Shown here: positions 1 to 7,465 of the stretch, piece by piece
Layout: each line of letters starts with the position of its first letter
Position numbering within the stretch: the first letter of the stretch is position 1
Assembly (NCBI GenBank): GCA_963770505.1
Contig: CAVYPR010000002.1
Location: forward strand, 62,001-126,000
From: CAVYPR01 sp963770505
GTDB lineage: Bacteria; Actinomycetota; Acidimicrobiia; Acidimicrobiales; RAAP-2
Direction: 5' to 3'
Length of the DNA: 64,000 nucleotides
Program-made: the position numbers and the translations under genes
Notes under the pieces: model-generated
Databases searched by the model: none
What the model was told of the DNA's origin: nothing
Seen by the model: only the letters and a program-made list of their open reading frames with translations

Positions 1-343
1 CGTGGTGGCCGTGATCGGCCTCAGCGTGGCCTGGGTGCTGTGGCGGCGACGCACCGACCGCCCGGCCCTCGAGCCCATCTTCCTCCAGCGGGTGGCCTAC
101 TGGGACGAGTTCTACGACACCGTCATCGGCCGGCCGGGGCAGGCCCTGGCCCGCTTCAGCGCGGTGGTGGTCGACGGCCGGGTGATCGACGGTGCGGTCA
201 ACGGCGTGGCCTCCCTCGTGAAGGTGACCGGCAGCGGGTTCCGCCGGCTCCAGACCGGCTACGTCCGCAACTACGCCCTGGGCATCGCCCTCGGGCTGGC
301 CGCCATCATCGCCTTCATGATCAGCCGGGTGTGGTGGTCGTGA
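1..343 (+). CDS. nuoL: NADH-quinone oxidoreductase subunit L, C-terminal fragment
   Basis: Last 113 or so residues of the large antiporter-like membrane subunit of respiratory complex I; the start is left of the window. The visible part has a hydrophobic beginning, a charged segment with YWDEFYD, and a final membrane helix (YALGIALGLAAIIAFMIS) before the stop. The assignment rests mainly on position: it is followed by nuoM and nuoN in the standard L-M-N order, and its TGA stop overlaps the GTG of nuoM (GTGA). The end matches the terminal-helix region of actinobacterial NuoL. Confidence 0.85.
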   Translation, partial: VVAVIGLSVAWVLWRRRTDRPALEPIFLQRVAYWDEFYDTVIGRPGQALARFSAVVVDGRVIDGAVNGVASLVKVTGSGFRRLQTGYVRNYALGIALGLAAIIAFMISRVWWS

Positions 344-1890
344 CCTCGGGCTTCCCCTACCTGACCGTCCTGGTCCTGCTCCCGGCGGCCGGGGCCCTGG
401 CGGTGGCCCTCATGGCCGGCGCCGCCCGCAAGGCCCTCGAGGCGGTCGGGCTGGCCGTGGCCCTCGGCACCCTGGGGCTGGCCATCGCCGTGGGCGTGCT
501 CTTCCACACCCACGACGCCGGCTACCAGTTCGTCACCGACCACCAGTGGGCCCCCGGACTGGGGGTCCGGTGGTTCCTGGGCCTGGACGGGATCTCGCTC
601 TTCTTGGTGCTGCTGGCCGCCGTGCTCTTCCCGATCGTCCTGGCCGGGGCCCGCACCCGGCAGGACCCCCGTAGCTTCATCGCCTGGATGCTGCTGCTCG
701 AGGCGGCCTGCATCGGCAGCTTCGTCTCGCTCGACCTGATCCTGTTCTTCTTCTTCTTCGAGCTGACCCTGGTGCCGTCGTACTTCATCATCAGCGGCTG
801 GGGCTACGCGCGGCGCGCCTACGCCGCCATCAAGTTCTTCGTCTACACCTTCCTCGGCTCGGCCTTCCTGCTGGTCGGCATCGTGGCCGTGGCCTTCATC
901 CACCAGCACCAGACCGGGGTCCTCACCTTCTCCCTCCCGACCCTCGAGCACACGCACTTCTCGGGCACCACCGAGGTCCTGCTCTTCCTGGCCTTCACCG
1001 CCGCCTTCGCCGTGAAGGCGCCGCTGTTCCCGTTCCACACCTGGTCCCCCGACGCCTACCGCGAGGCCCCGACCGGCGGCTCGATGATCCTGGCGGGGGT
1101 CCTGGCCAAGCTGGGCACCTACGGCATCATCCGCTTCGACCTCAACCTCTTCCCCCAGGCCTCGCTCGACCTGGCCCCCGTGCTGCTCACCCTGGCCGTG
1201 ATCGCCATCCTCTACGGGGCCGTGGTGGCCTGCGCCCAGCGGGACATGAAACGGCTGGTGGCCTACTCGTCGTTGGCCCAGATCGGCTTCATCGCCCTGG
1301 GGACCTTCGCCTTCACCACCCAGGGCCTCACCGGCAGCGTGCTGCTGATGGTGAACCACGGGCTGGTGACGGCGGCCCTGTTCCTGCTCATCGGCTGGAT
1401 CTACGAGCGCCGGCACACCTGGGACGCCACCGAGCTGCGCGGGCTGCAGGCGCCGGCCCCGGTCATGGCGGCCGCCTTCACCGTGGCCATGCTGGCCTCC
1501 ATCGGCCTCCCCGGCCTGAACGGGTTCGTCAGCGAGTTCCTGGTGCTCTCCGGGGCCTTCCTCACCCACCGGTGGTGGGCCGTGGTGGCCACCCTCGGGG
1601 TGGTGGTGGCCGCCCTCTACCTGCTGTGGGCCTACCAGCAGGTCTTCCACGGCAAGGTGCGGGTGGAGCACGCCACCACCCGGGACCTCTCGATGGCCGA
1701 GCGGCTGGTGATCGCCCCGCTGATCATCCTCATCGTGGTGCTGGGGGTCTACCCGGGCCCGGTGCTCGACCGGATCACGCCCTCGGTCAACCGGCTGGTG
1801 GCCCGGGTGGAGAGCTCGACCCACACCCGCCAGCCGGCGGTGGCCCGCACCGGGGTGGCCGGGGCGCGCGCCTCGGCGGGGAAGGGGTGA
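340..1890 (+). CDS. nuoM: NADH-quinone oxidoreductase subunit M
   Basis: Proton-pumping membrane subunit of complex I, 516 residues with about 14 hydrophobic segments. Family hallmarks are visible: a glutamate in the FFFFFELTLVPSYFI helix (about residue 140), a lysine-bearing helix (AFAVKAPLFPFHTW) with the proton-channel signature, KLGTYGIIRF, and LVAYSSLAQIGFIALG. The GTG at 340 is chosen because it overlaps the nuoL stop and gives the normal N-terminus; an open frame upstream overlaps nuoL and is not needed. The stop overlaps the nuoN start, which suggests translational coupling. Intact and of usual length. Confidence 0.96.
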   Translation: MTSGFPYLTVLVLLPAAGALAVALMAGAARKALEAVGLAVALGTLGLAIAVGVLFHTHDAGYQFVTDHQWAPGLGVRWFLGLDGISLFLVLLAAVLFPIVLAGARTRQDPRSFIAWMLLLEAACIGSFVSLDLILFFFFFELTLVPSYFIISGWGYARRAYAAIKFFVYTFLGSAFLLVGIVAVAFIHQHQTGVLTFSLPTLEHTHFSGTTEVLLFLAFTAAFAVKAPLFPFHTWSPDAYREAPTGGSMILAGVLAKLGTYGIIRFDLNLFPQASLDLAPVLLTLAVIAILYGAVVACAQRDMKRLVAYSSLAQIGFIALGTFAFTTQGLTGSVLLMVNHGLVTAALFLLIGWIYERRHTWDATELRGLQAPAPVMAAAFTVAMLASIGLPGLNGFVSEFLVLSGAFLTHRWWAVVATLGVVVAALYLLWAYQQVFHGKVRVEHATTRDLSMAERLVIAPLIILIVVLGVYPGPVLDRITPSVNRLVARVESSTHTRQPAVARTGVAGARASAGKG

Positions 1891-3701
1891 CGACCGCCAT
1901 GCTGGCCACCGCCGTCATCCACACGCCGCACATCCGCTACCTGGCGATCATGCCCGAGATCGTCATGTTCGGCGGGGCCGTGCTCCTCCTGGCCGTCTCC
2001 TCGCTGGTGCGACGGCCGCTGCGGGTGACGGTGGCCACGGCCGGCACCGTCGTCATCTCCCTCACCGCTCTGGGCTTCGCCCTCTGGCAGTGGGCCGACG
2101 TCACCTCACACGGACCGTTCACCGCGGTCGACGGCGCCGTGGCCGTCGACGGCTTCAGCGTGCTGGTGGCGATCCTCGTCCCCTGCGCCATGGCACTGAG
2201 CGCCCTGGTGGGCGACGGGTACCTGCGCCGGGAGGGCGTGGTGGGCCCCGAGTTCCACGTCCTGGCCCTCAGCTCGGCCACGGGGGCCATGCTGATGGGG
2301 GCGGCCAACGACCTCATCGTCGTCTTCTTGGGCCTGGAGATCCTCTCCATCGCCCTCTACGTGCTCACCGCCTTCAACCACCGGCGGGCCGCCTCGGGCG
2401 AGGCCGCCCTCAAGTACTTCATCCTGGGGGGCTTCTCCTCGGCCGTCTTCGTCTACGGGATCGCTCTCGTCTACGGGGCCACCGGGTCGACCAACCTGGT
2501 GCAGATCGCCGACTTCCTCTCGCACTCGGTGGTCACCTCCGACGGCCTGCTGCTGGCCGGGCTCGCCCTCCTGCTGGTCGGCTTCGCCTTCAAGATCGCC
2601 GCCGTCCCCTTCCACATGTGGACCCCCGACGTCTACCAGGGGGCGCCCAGCCCGGTGACCGGGTTCATGGCGGCCGTGGCCAAGGTGGGGGCGTTCGCCG
2701 CCCTGCTGCGGGTCTTCGTCTCCTCCTTCGGGGTGCTGCGGGCCGACTGGCAGCCGGTGATCTACGCCCTGGCCCTGGTCACCCTGCTCCTCGGCGCCGC
2801 CCTGGCCGTGGTGCAGCGGGACGTGAAGCGGATGCTGGCCTACTCGTCGATCAACCACGCCGGCTTCATCCTGCTGGGCCTGCAGGCCGCCACCGCCCAG
2901 GGGGTGAGCGCCTCGCTCTACTACCTGTTCGCCTACACCTTCATGGTGATCGGGACCTTCGCCATCGTCACCGTGCTGGGGCGCTCGGGCGACACCTCCC
3001 ACGACATCTCCACCTACCGGGGCCTGGCCCGGCGCCAGCCCCTGCTCGCCCTCTGTCTGGCCGTGCTCCTCCTGGCCCAGGCCGGGGCGCCGTTCACCAC
3101 CGGGCTGTGGGCCAAGCTGCAGGTGGTGCTGGCCTCGGTGGACGCCAACTCGGTCCCCCTGGCCGCCGTGGCCATGGTGTCGGCCGCCGTGGCCGCCTTC
3201 TTCTACCTGCGCCTGGCCGTCCTCATGTACACCCCGCCGGCCCCGGCCGGCGCCCTGCCCGGGGTGGAGGGCGACGCCGAGGACCCCCTGCCGCTCCCCG
3301 CCGGCGGCGTGGGCCCGGCCGACCTGGCGGGGTCCTTCGGGCCCCACACCCTCCCGGTGGGCCCGCCCCCCCTCGTCCACCAGACCGTCCCGGTGTGGGC
3401 CGGGGCCGAGGCGTCGGTGGCGACCGTCGACCAGCTGAACGCCTCCCTGCTCCTCGACTCCGCCGCCGACGGTGAGGTGGACGGCGCCGTGGCGGCGCGC
3501 CCGGTGTCCGCCGGCGCCGCGCCGGAGGCCGTCGTCGACGCCGAGGCGGCGGAGGTGGTCGCCGACGGCGAGCGGGTCCCGGTGCCGGCGCTGACCGCGG
3601 TGGCGATCGGCCTGTGCGTGGCGGTGACCGTGGTGTTTGGGATCTTCCCGGCCCCCCTCATCGACCTGGCCCACCAGGCGACGCTCCTGTTCGTGCCCTA
3701 G
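1887..3701 (+). CDS. nuoN: NADH-quinone oxidoreductase subunit N with a long C-terminal loop insertion
   Basis: Third antiporter-like subunit of complex I, 604 residues, about 100 more than most NuoN proteins. The core is normal: FLGLEILSIALYVLTA, a lysine helix followed by AAVPFHMWTPDVYQGAPSPV, and VKRMLAYSSINHAGF. After the penultimate helix (ending LRLAVLMYTP, about residue 450) there is a roughly 120-residue hydrophilic stretch rich in Ala, Pro and acidic residues, then the last helix (VAIGLCVAVTVVFGIFPAP). GTG 1887 overlaps the nuoM stop; ATG 1899 is the alternative. Last gene of the nuo operon; it converges on the STAS gene. Confidence 0.95.
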   Translation: MTTAMLATAVIHTPHIRYLAIMPEIVMFGGAVLLLAVSSLVRRPLRVTVATAGTVVISLTALGFALWQWADVTSHGPFTAVDGAVAVDGFSVLVAILVPCAMALSALVGDGYLRREGVVGPEFHVLALSSATGAMLMGAANDLIVVFLGLEILSIALYVLTAFNHRRAASGEAALKYFILGGFSSAVFVYGIALVYGATGSTNLVQIADFLSHSVVTSDGLLLAGLALLLVGFAFKIAAVPFHMWTPDVYQGAPSPVTGFMAAVAKVGAFAALLRVFVSSFGVLRADWQPVIYALALVTLLLGAALAVVQRDVKRMLAYSSINHAGFILLGLQAATAQGVSASLYYLFAYTFMVIGTFAIVTVLGRSGDTSHDISTYRGLARRQPLLALCLAVLLLAQAGAPFTTGLWAKLQVVLASVDANSVPLAAVAMVSAAVAAFFYLRLAVLMYTPPAPAGALPGVEGDAEDPLPLPAGGVGPADLAGSFGPHTLPVGPPPLVHQTVPVWAGAEASVATVDQLNASLLLDSAADGEVDGAVAARPVSAGAAPEAVVDAEAAEVVADGERVPVPALTAVAIGLCVAVTVVFGIFPAPLIDLAHQATLLFVP

Positions 3702-3702
3702 G

Positions 3703-3729
3703 TGGACCCCGGGGCCGGGCGCCGGTCCA
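3703..3729. terminator. Possible hairpin between convergent nuoN and STAS gene
   Basis: TGGACC and GGTCCA can pair across a GC-rich 15-base centre just after the nuoN stop. There is no T-run, so this could act only as a weak intrinsic terminator for one or both converging genes. Confidence 0.3.
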
Positions 3730-3753
3730 ACGCCGCCGCCCGCGGCACCCCGC

Positions 3754-4152
3754 TCAGCCGGCCTCCCCACAGAGGGCCGCCTCCACGCCGAGGATGCGCA
3801 GCACCCTGCGACTGATGGGGCTCGGTCGGCGGAGGGCGAAACTGCCGCCGCCGCTGCGGGCGACCTCGGCCGCCGCCGCCAGCGCCGCCACACCGGCACC
3901 GTTGATGAACCGGACCCCGCTCAGGTCGACCACGAGGTGCGAGCCCTGCTCGAAGGCGAGCTCGAACACGTCGTGCAGCGCCGGGACGCTGGCCAGGTCG
4001 ATCTCCCCGTCGACCCACACCACCACGGTCGCGCCGGGCCCGGCGCCGACGGTGTCGATGCGCAGGCACAGCTCGCCGGGGAGCGGCGAGTGCCACGCGG
4101 CGGCGGAGAGGTCAGCGTCGTCGGGACGGCTCGTGGTCTCGGGCTGCTGCAT
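3754..4152 (-). CDS. Stand-alone STAS-domain protein (anti-sigma-factor antagonist type)
   Basis: 132 residues with one STAS domain (about residues 28-120): VVVWVDGEIDLASVPAL, then VVDLSGVRFINGAGVAAL, then a C-terminal helix. Family members such as RsbV and SpoIIAA bind an anti-sigma kinase and are switched by phosphorylation of a serine in the D-S-S/x-G loop. Here that loop reads INGAG, with no serine or threonine at the expected place, so this copy may be permanently in the unphosphorylated-like state or work differently (inference). It is divergent from the MEDS/HATPase gene at 4597, a plausible partner. A SigB-type promoter candidate lies about 235 bases upstream. Confidence 0.85.
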   Translation of the reverse strand: MQQPETTSRPDDADLSAAAWHSPLPGELCLRIDTVGAGPGATVVVWVDGEIDLASVPALHDVFELAFEQGSHLVVDLSGVRFINGAGVAALAAAAEVARSGGGSFALRRPSPISRRVLRILGVEAALCGEAG

Positions 4153-4386
4153 GGATCCCTTCCCGCCTCCGGCGACGCCGCGCCCGTTGCGAGCGACCGG
4201 GGCTCGCCGGCCTTCCGGCGGCCCGACCGCTCACGCGGCGGGCCGGCCGGAGACCGGCCGGGAAGGGCACCAGACCCCCCCGGCCCCCCGGCCGGCCCGG
4301 CCGTCGTCCCCGGACCACCCTGGTCCGCCCCCGTTGTCGGCGGCCGACCGGGTCGGTTGGTGGGCGCGGGGAGACATGCCTGGCAT

Positions 4387-4412
4387 GTACCCGCCACCGC
4401 CGGACGCCAATC
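4387..4412 (-). promoter_or_regulatory. SigB/SigF-type promoter candidate, leftward (STAS gene)
   Basis: Read on the minus strand: GATTGG, 14 bases, GGGTAC. This is close to the SigB/SigF consensus (GTTT-N12-16-GGGTA). It would transcribe the STAS gene with a long leader, and it lies back to back with a rightward candidate at 4417. Confidence 0.45.
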
Positions 4413-4416
4413 GTCG

Positions 4417-4442
4417 GTTTCGGTGCGGTCGTGGAAGGGAAA
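4417..4442 (+). promoter_or_regulatory. SigB/SigF-type promoter candidate, rightward (MEDS/HATPase gene)
   Basis: GTTTCG (4417-4422), 14 bases, GGGAAA (4437-4442). The -35 part matches the SigB group well and the -10 differs at one central base. It points at the gene starting at 4597, with about 150 bases of leader between. The remainder of the 444-base gap between 4152 and 4597 shows nothing else I can name. Confidence 0.4.
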
Positions 4443-4596
4443 ACAGATGCTGGACGACAAGCGCGATGGAGACGTCGGAGTACCAACGAGAATGTTGCAC
4501 TGCGGTGGATGCAGCGGAGCGGTCGGAGAACCCGGTGGCGGAAGCCGGCCGCCGTAGGCGCGGGGGAACTCTGTCCGCACGGTCAGGGGGGCGCAC

Positions 4597-5536
4597 ATGA
4601 CCGAGCATGTCGCCAAGTTCTACGACGACCAGACGTACCTGCTGCAGTCGGCTGCGGCCCACCTGAGCTCGGCCATCGAACGCAGCCAGGTGGCCGTGGT
4701 GATCGCCTCCGGCGACCACCGGCGCGCCCTGGAGGCCGAGCTGGCCCGGCGGGGCACCGACGTGGGAGAGGCGGTCCGCCGGGGCCGCCTCCTCCCGGTG
4801 GACGCCGACGCCGTGCTCGCCGCGTGCACCCTCCACGGGGAGCTGGACCCGCCCGCCTTCCGTGGGGTGGTCGGCGACCTGGTCGTCGGGGCGGCGGGCA
4901 CGGGGCGCCCGGTGATCGTCTACTGCGACGTCGTCACCCGGTTGTGGGACGCCGGGGAGATCCCGGCCGCCATGGAGCTCGAACGCCTGTGGGCCGAGAT
5001 CGGCGAGGAGCATTCGGTCACCCGCTTCTGCGCCTACCCGTCGCAGCTGGCCGACGGCGCCCTCGGGTCGGCGGTCCTCCAGCGCGTGTACGACCTGCAC
5101 GGCGAGGCGGCCTCCGCACCGGCCCCGGGGGACGACGGCACCTTCGACGAGGTTCGGGCCGTGGCCGAAATTCTGCGCCAACTGGACGGCGCCGGGAACT
5201 GCCCGACGGTGGGCCCGCTCGGTGCTCGGACGCTGGAGCCTGGCCAACGACGAGGTGCTCGACGACGTGGCGCTGGTGGTCACCGAGCTCGCCAACAACG
5301 CCGTCCTGCACGCCCGCTCGACGTTCATCGTGGACGTCCGCAGCCACGTCGACCTCGTCCGGATCTCGGTGCGCGATGCCAGTCTGTCGATGCCGACCGT
5401 CGGCGCGCCGGGCCTGACGGACCGCTTCGGCCGCGGGTTGGGCATCGTGGCCGCCCTGGCCACGTCCTGGGGTGTCGACGCCGACGCCGACGGCAAGGTC
5501 GTCTGGGCCCAACTGGCCGGGGAGCCCGTCCATTGA
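4597..5536 (+). CDS. MEDS-domain sensor fused to RsbW-like HATPase (frameshifted)
   Basis: The N-terminal part (to about residue 185) resembles MEDS/DcmR sensory domains: HVAKFYDDQTYLLQSAAAHL, then VAVVIASGDHRRALEAEL and PVIVYCDVVTRLWDAGE. The C-terminal part is an anti-sigma kinase-type HATPase with the N-box VVTELANNAVLHA and G-box RGLGIVAALATSWG. The two parts lie in different frames: frame 1 to about 5180, then frame 2, where TAPGTARRWARSVLGRWSLAN leads into the kinase. One extra base near 5170-5190 explains this. This fusion is common in actinobacterial stress signalling. As written, translation would give a truncated sensor. Start ATG 4597. Confidence 0.8.
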
Positions 5537-5593
5537 CCTCCCCGCCGCCGGCGGCCGGGGGCACCGACGTTCGGCGGTTCTGAGAAATTCGGG

Positions 5594-5618
5594 GTTTGGT
5601 CCCCGCCGGTCCGGGTAG
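5594..5618 (+). promoter_or_regulatory. SigB/SigF-type promoter candidate (small hydrophobic protein)
   Basis: GTTTGG (5594-5599), 13 bases, GGGTAG (5613-5618): near-perfect fit to the SigB/SigF pattern. Transcription would begin near 5625, just before a 14-base palindrome, about 95 bases upstream of the gene at 5721. Confidence 0.6.
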
Positions 5619-5626
5619 AGGCTCTG

Positions 5627-5640
5627 TGCGGTTAACCGCA
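5627..5640. promoter_or_regulatory. Perfect 14-bp palindrome at the predicted transcription start
   Basis: TGCGGTTAACCGCA is its own reverse complement. It begins 8 bases after the -10 element of the SigB-type promoter at 5594-5618, a position where a bound repressor would block initiation. No specific DNA-binding family is recognised from the site. Confidence 0.4.
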
Positions 5641-5663
5641 ACAGCACGGAATCCCCCCCACGC

Positions 5664-5691
5664 AGGACCCCTGGCTCCCACCAGGGGTCCT
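5664..5691 (+). terminator. Strong 11-bp stem hairpin in the leader of the 5721 gene
   Basis: AGGACCCCTGG, loop CTCCCA, CCAGGGGTCCT: a perfect stem without a following T-run. It may end the upstream MEDS/HATPase transcript. It also sits inside the leader expected from the 5594 promoter, so it could instead protect or attenuate that mRNA. Confidence 0.5.
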
Positions 5692-5720
5692 GTCACGAGA
5701 CGCTTCGGGAGGCGCAACCC

Positions 5721-5885
5721 ATGATCATCCTGCTCGCCCTGCTCATCGTGATCCTCTTCGCCGGCCTGGGCTTCGCCCTCCACGCACTGTGGATCCTGGC
5801 CGCCGTGCTCCTCATCGCATGGCTGGTGGGGGTGGGGCTCGGTCGCGGCGAACGGGCCGGCAGCCACCGCTTCTACCGGTGGTGA
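5721..5885 (+). CDS. Small hydrophobic membrane protein (54 aa)
   Basis: 54 residues: almost entirely hydrophobic from residue 1 to about 41 (two short helices, LLALLIVILFAGLGFALHAL and WILAAVLLIAWLVGVGL), then a charged tail ending SHRFYRW. This matches the small actinobacterial family usually called hydrophobic protein, which ends in a similar arginine/WYRW tail. Its molecular role is unknown. A GGGAGGCG ribosome site lies before ATG 5721. Predicted SigB control (promoter at 5594) would fit a membrane-stress role (inference). Confidence 0.75.
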   Translation: MIILLALLIVILFAGLGFALHALWILAAVLLIAWLVGVGLGRGERAGSHRFYRW

Positions 5886-5914
5886 CGGCGCCGGCCGGGC
5901 CTCTGGCGACGCGG

Positions 5915-5940
5915 GTTTCGCGCCGCGGGGCCCGGGGCAT
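5915..5940 (+). promoter_or_regulatory. SigB/SigF-type promoter candidate (gene at 5996)
   Basis: GTTTCG (5915-5920), 14 bases, GGGCAT (5935-5940). The spacing is right and only one -10 base differs from GGGTAT. It sits about 55 bases before the start codon at 5996. Confidence 0.5.
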
Positions 5941-5995
5941 CGGATGTCTACGGCCAGGCGCGCGCTCGGCCGACGGGCCGAGAAGGGAGTGGCGC

Positions 5996-6304
5996 ATGCG
6001 GAACCTCTGGAAGGGCCTCGTCATCGGAGGGCTGACGGGCGTGGCCGCCGGGATCGTCGTCGACCTGGGTGAGTCCGGATGGCAGTCGATCGGGCGGGCG
6101 GCCCGCAGGGCGCAGCGCCACGCGCCGGCCGCCGCCGGGCGCATGAAGGCCACGGGGGCCTCGGGGTCCGGGCGGGTCGAGGACGCGGTCGCCGGTGTGG
6201 CCGGGAAGGTCGAGCCGTCCAAGATCGCCGAGCGGGCGGTGTCCACCGCCGAGCGGGTCGCCGACATGGTCAACGAGAAGGTCGGGGCCGGGCACGGGAC
6301 GTGA
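5996..6304 (+). CDS. Hypothetical small protein with N-terminal membrane segment
   Basis: 102 residues. The N-terminus is a short basic start plus a glycine-rich hydrophobic helix (LWKGLVIGGLTGVAAGIVVDLG, about residues 4-25). The rest is polar, Ala/Gly/Lys-rich and probably helical, resembling YtxH-like stress proteins in general design, though I cannot assign the family. An AAGGGAG-like ribosome site precedes ATG 5996. SigB-type promoter candidate upstream; 74 bases before the next membrane gene. Confidence 0.65.
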   Translation: MRNLWKGLVIGGLTGVAAGIVVDLGESGWQSIGRAARRAQRHAPAAAGRMKATGASGSGRVEDAVAGVAGKVEPSKIAERAVSTAERVADMVNEKVGAGHGT

Positions 6305-6378
6305 CGTCCGCGGCGCCGGGACCCGCCCGGGCCGCCCCGCACGGCAGCTACCAGGTCCACACGAAGGAGGTCATCGAG

Positions 6379-6900
6379 ATGAGTGAGGTACGAGAGATCC
6401 ACCACGTCTTCGACGACGGCAGCCCGGACGACGGCGGCTACGAGGAACGCCGGGTCGTCCGGCGCCGGGCGTGGAGCCCGACCCAGTTCGTGGTCCTGGC
6501 CGTGGGCCTGGTCCTGATCGTCATCGGCGGGGTGGCTCTGGCCCGGACGGGCCTGCACTACACAGCGGTGCCGTTCACCCGGGTCAAGGTGGCGGGACTC
6601 GGCTTCACGTCGATGTCGGCCACCGTCACCCTGGCCGCCGGGGTGATGCTCGCCTGCAACTGCGCCGGCCCCGCGGCCGCCCGCACGGCCGCCTGGCTCT
6701 TCGGTGTGGTCTTCGTGGCCTTCGGACTGGTGGTGGCCCTGGCCCCGACAGCCTTCTCCAACATGTGGGGGTTCTCGGCCGCCAACGGCGTGGCGATCAC
6801 CGTCTGCGGAGCCGTGCTGACGGTGGCCGCGGCCGTCTTCCCCGTGCTCGACGGGGCCACCACGTCGTACTCCCGCGGCCGGCACCGGGTGGCCCGCTGA
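6379..6900 (+). CDS. Four-helix membrane protein of unknown function
   Basis: 173 residues: a charged cytosolic N-terminus (about 30 residues, with EERRVVRRRAW), then four hydrophobic segments (about 36-55, 75-95, 103-121 and 132-153). A cysteine pair (LACNC) lies in the second. No enzymatic motif is visible. The start is well supported: AAGGAGG at 6364-6370, 8 bases before ATG 6379. It follows the 5996 gene in the same direction inside the stress cluster, so co-expression is likely (inference). Confidence 0.75.
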   Translation: MSEVREIHHVFDDGSPDDGGYEERRVVRRRAWSPTQFVVLAVGLVLIVIGGVALARTGLHYTAVPFTRVKVAGLGFTSMSATVTLAAGVMLACNCAGPAAARTAAWLFGVVFVAFGLVVALAPTAFSNMWGFSAANGVAITVCGAVLTVAAAVFPVLDGATTSYSRGRHRVAR

Positions 6901-6932
6901 GGGGGGACCGGATCCTGGACCGAGGGGATGCC

Positions 6933-7166
6933 ATGCCGCCGCGAGCACGGAGCAGGAGGCGAGCACGCCGGGGCGGGCACATCGAGGGCGGCCGGGACGA
7001 GCGGGGGAACCCCGGGGCCGAGCAGACCGCCGGGACCCTCGACACCGGGCGGGCCGGTGCGACCTCGACCCACGACGCGTCGTCGTGGCACCGTGGTGGC
7101 CGCCGGTTGCCCCAGGGTCCCGGTGGGCGCACCCCCGCCCGGCACGAGGCGGCGGTCGGCGGGTGA
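6933..7166 (+). CDS. Possible small basic protein (77 aa), uncertain
   Basis: Arginine- and glycine-rich with no recognisable domain and low complexity. The only argument for it is that its TGA stop overlaps the GTG start of the next small gene (GTGA), as in coupled genes here. It may equally be untranslated leader of the 7163 gene. Confidence 0.25.
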   Translation: MPPRARSRRRARRGGHIEGGRDERGNPGAEQTAGTLDTGRAGATSTHDASSWHRGGRRLPQGPGGRTPARHEAAVGG

Positions 7167-7453
7167 GGCGCCGTCAGCGGCGGTCGAGCGCCCTCGACGC
7201 GCTCGAGCGGGAGGACCGGGCGCTCCTCGAGCTCTTCGGGGCCATTCCGGTGATCGAGCGGGCCCCGGCCGACGGGCGGTTGGACCTGTTCGCCGACGAG
7301 GGGTCCACCGCCCACTCACCGCTGCAGCTGCACCCCGGCGACCCGCGGTGGTACGAGCGGGCGCCGGTCGCCTCACCGGTCCTCACCTGGTACGCGCACC
7401 GGCACGGGGACCGGGGCTTGGCGCGCCGCGAGGGCGTCGAGCGCGCCGCCTGA
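7163..7453 (+). CDS. Hypothetical small soluble protein (96 aa)
   Basis: 96 residues with a basic N-terminus, an acidic helix (LDALEREDRALLELFGAI) and a Pro/His/Tyr-rich tail with HPGDPRWYERAPV and LTWYAHRHG. The helix opening vaguely recalls hemerythrin-like proteins, but the metal-binding HxxxE pattern is missing, so I do not assign it. GTG 7163 overlaps the preceding stop. It converges on the sigB gene, whose stop lies 13 bases further on. No function is proposed. Confidence 0.45.
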   Translation: MRRRQRRSSALDALEREDRALLELFGAIPVIERAPADGRLDLFADEGSTAHSPLQLHPGDPRWYERAPVASPVLTWYAHRHGDRGLARREGVERAA

Positions 7454-7465
7454 GTCGTCGGTCGC

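Noticed and set aside
2106..3899. 597-codon open frame opposite nuoN, and similar long antisense frames at 271-1824, 12487-14376 and 18148-20442
   Set aside because: They arise from extreme third-position GC of the genes on the other strand; the products are low-complexity Gly/Pro/Arg/His/Glu sequences without domains.
4447..4557. 36-codon frame with AAGGGA upstream and a CGGC motif
   Set aside because: It lies in the leader of the MEDS/HATPase gene; no family resemblance, and the length is easily reached by chance.
6933..7453. Idea that the small gene at 7163 is a degenerate hemerythrin like the one at 11525
   Set aside because: Only one helix opening is similar; the metal-binding HxxxE is absent.
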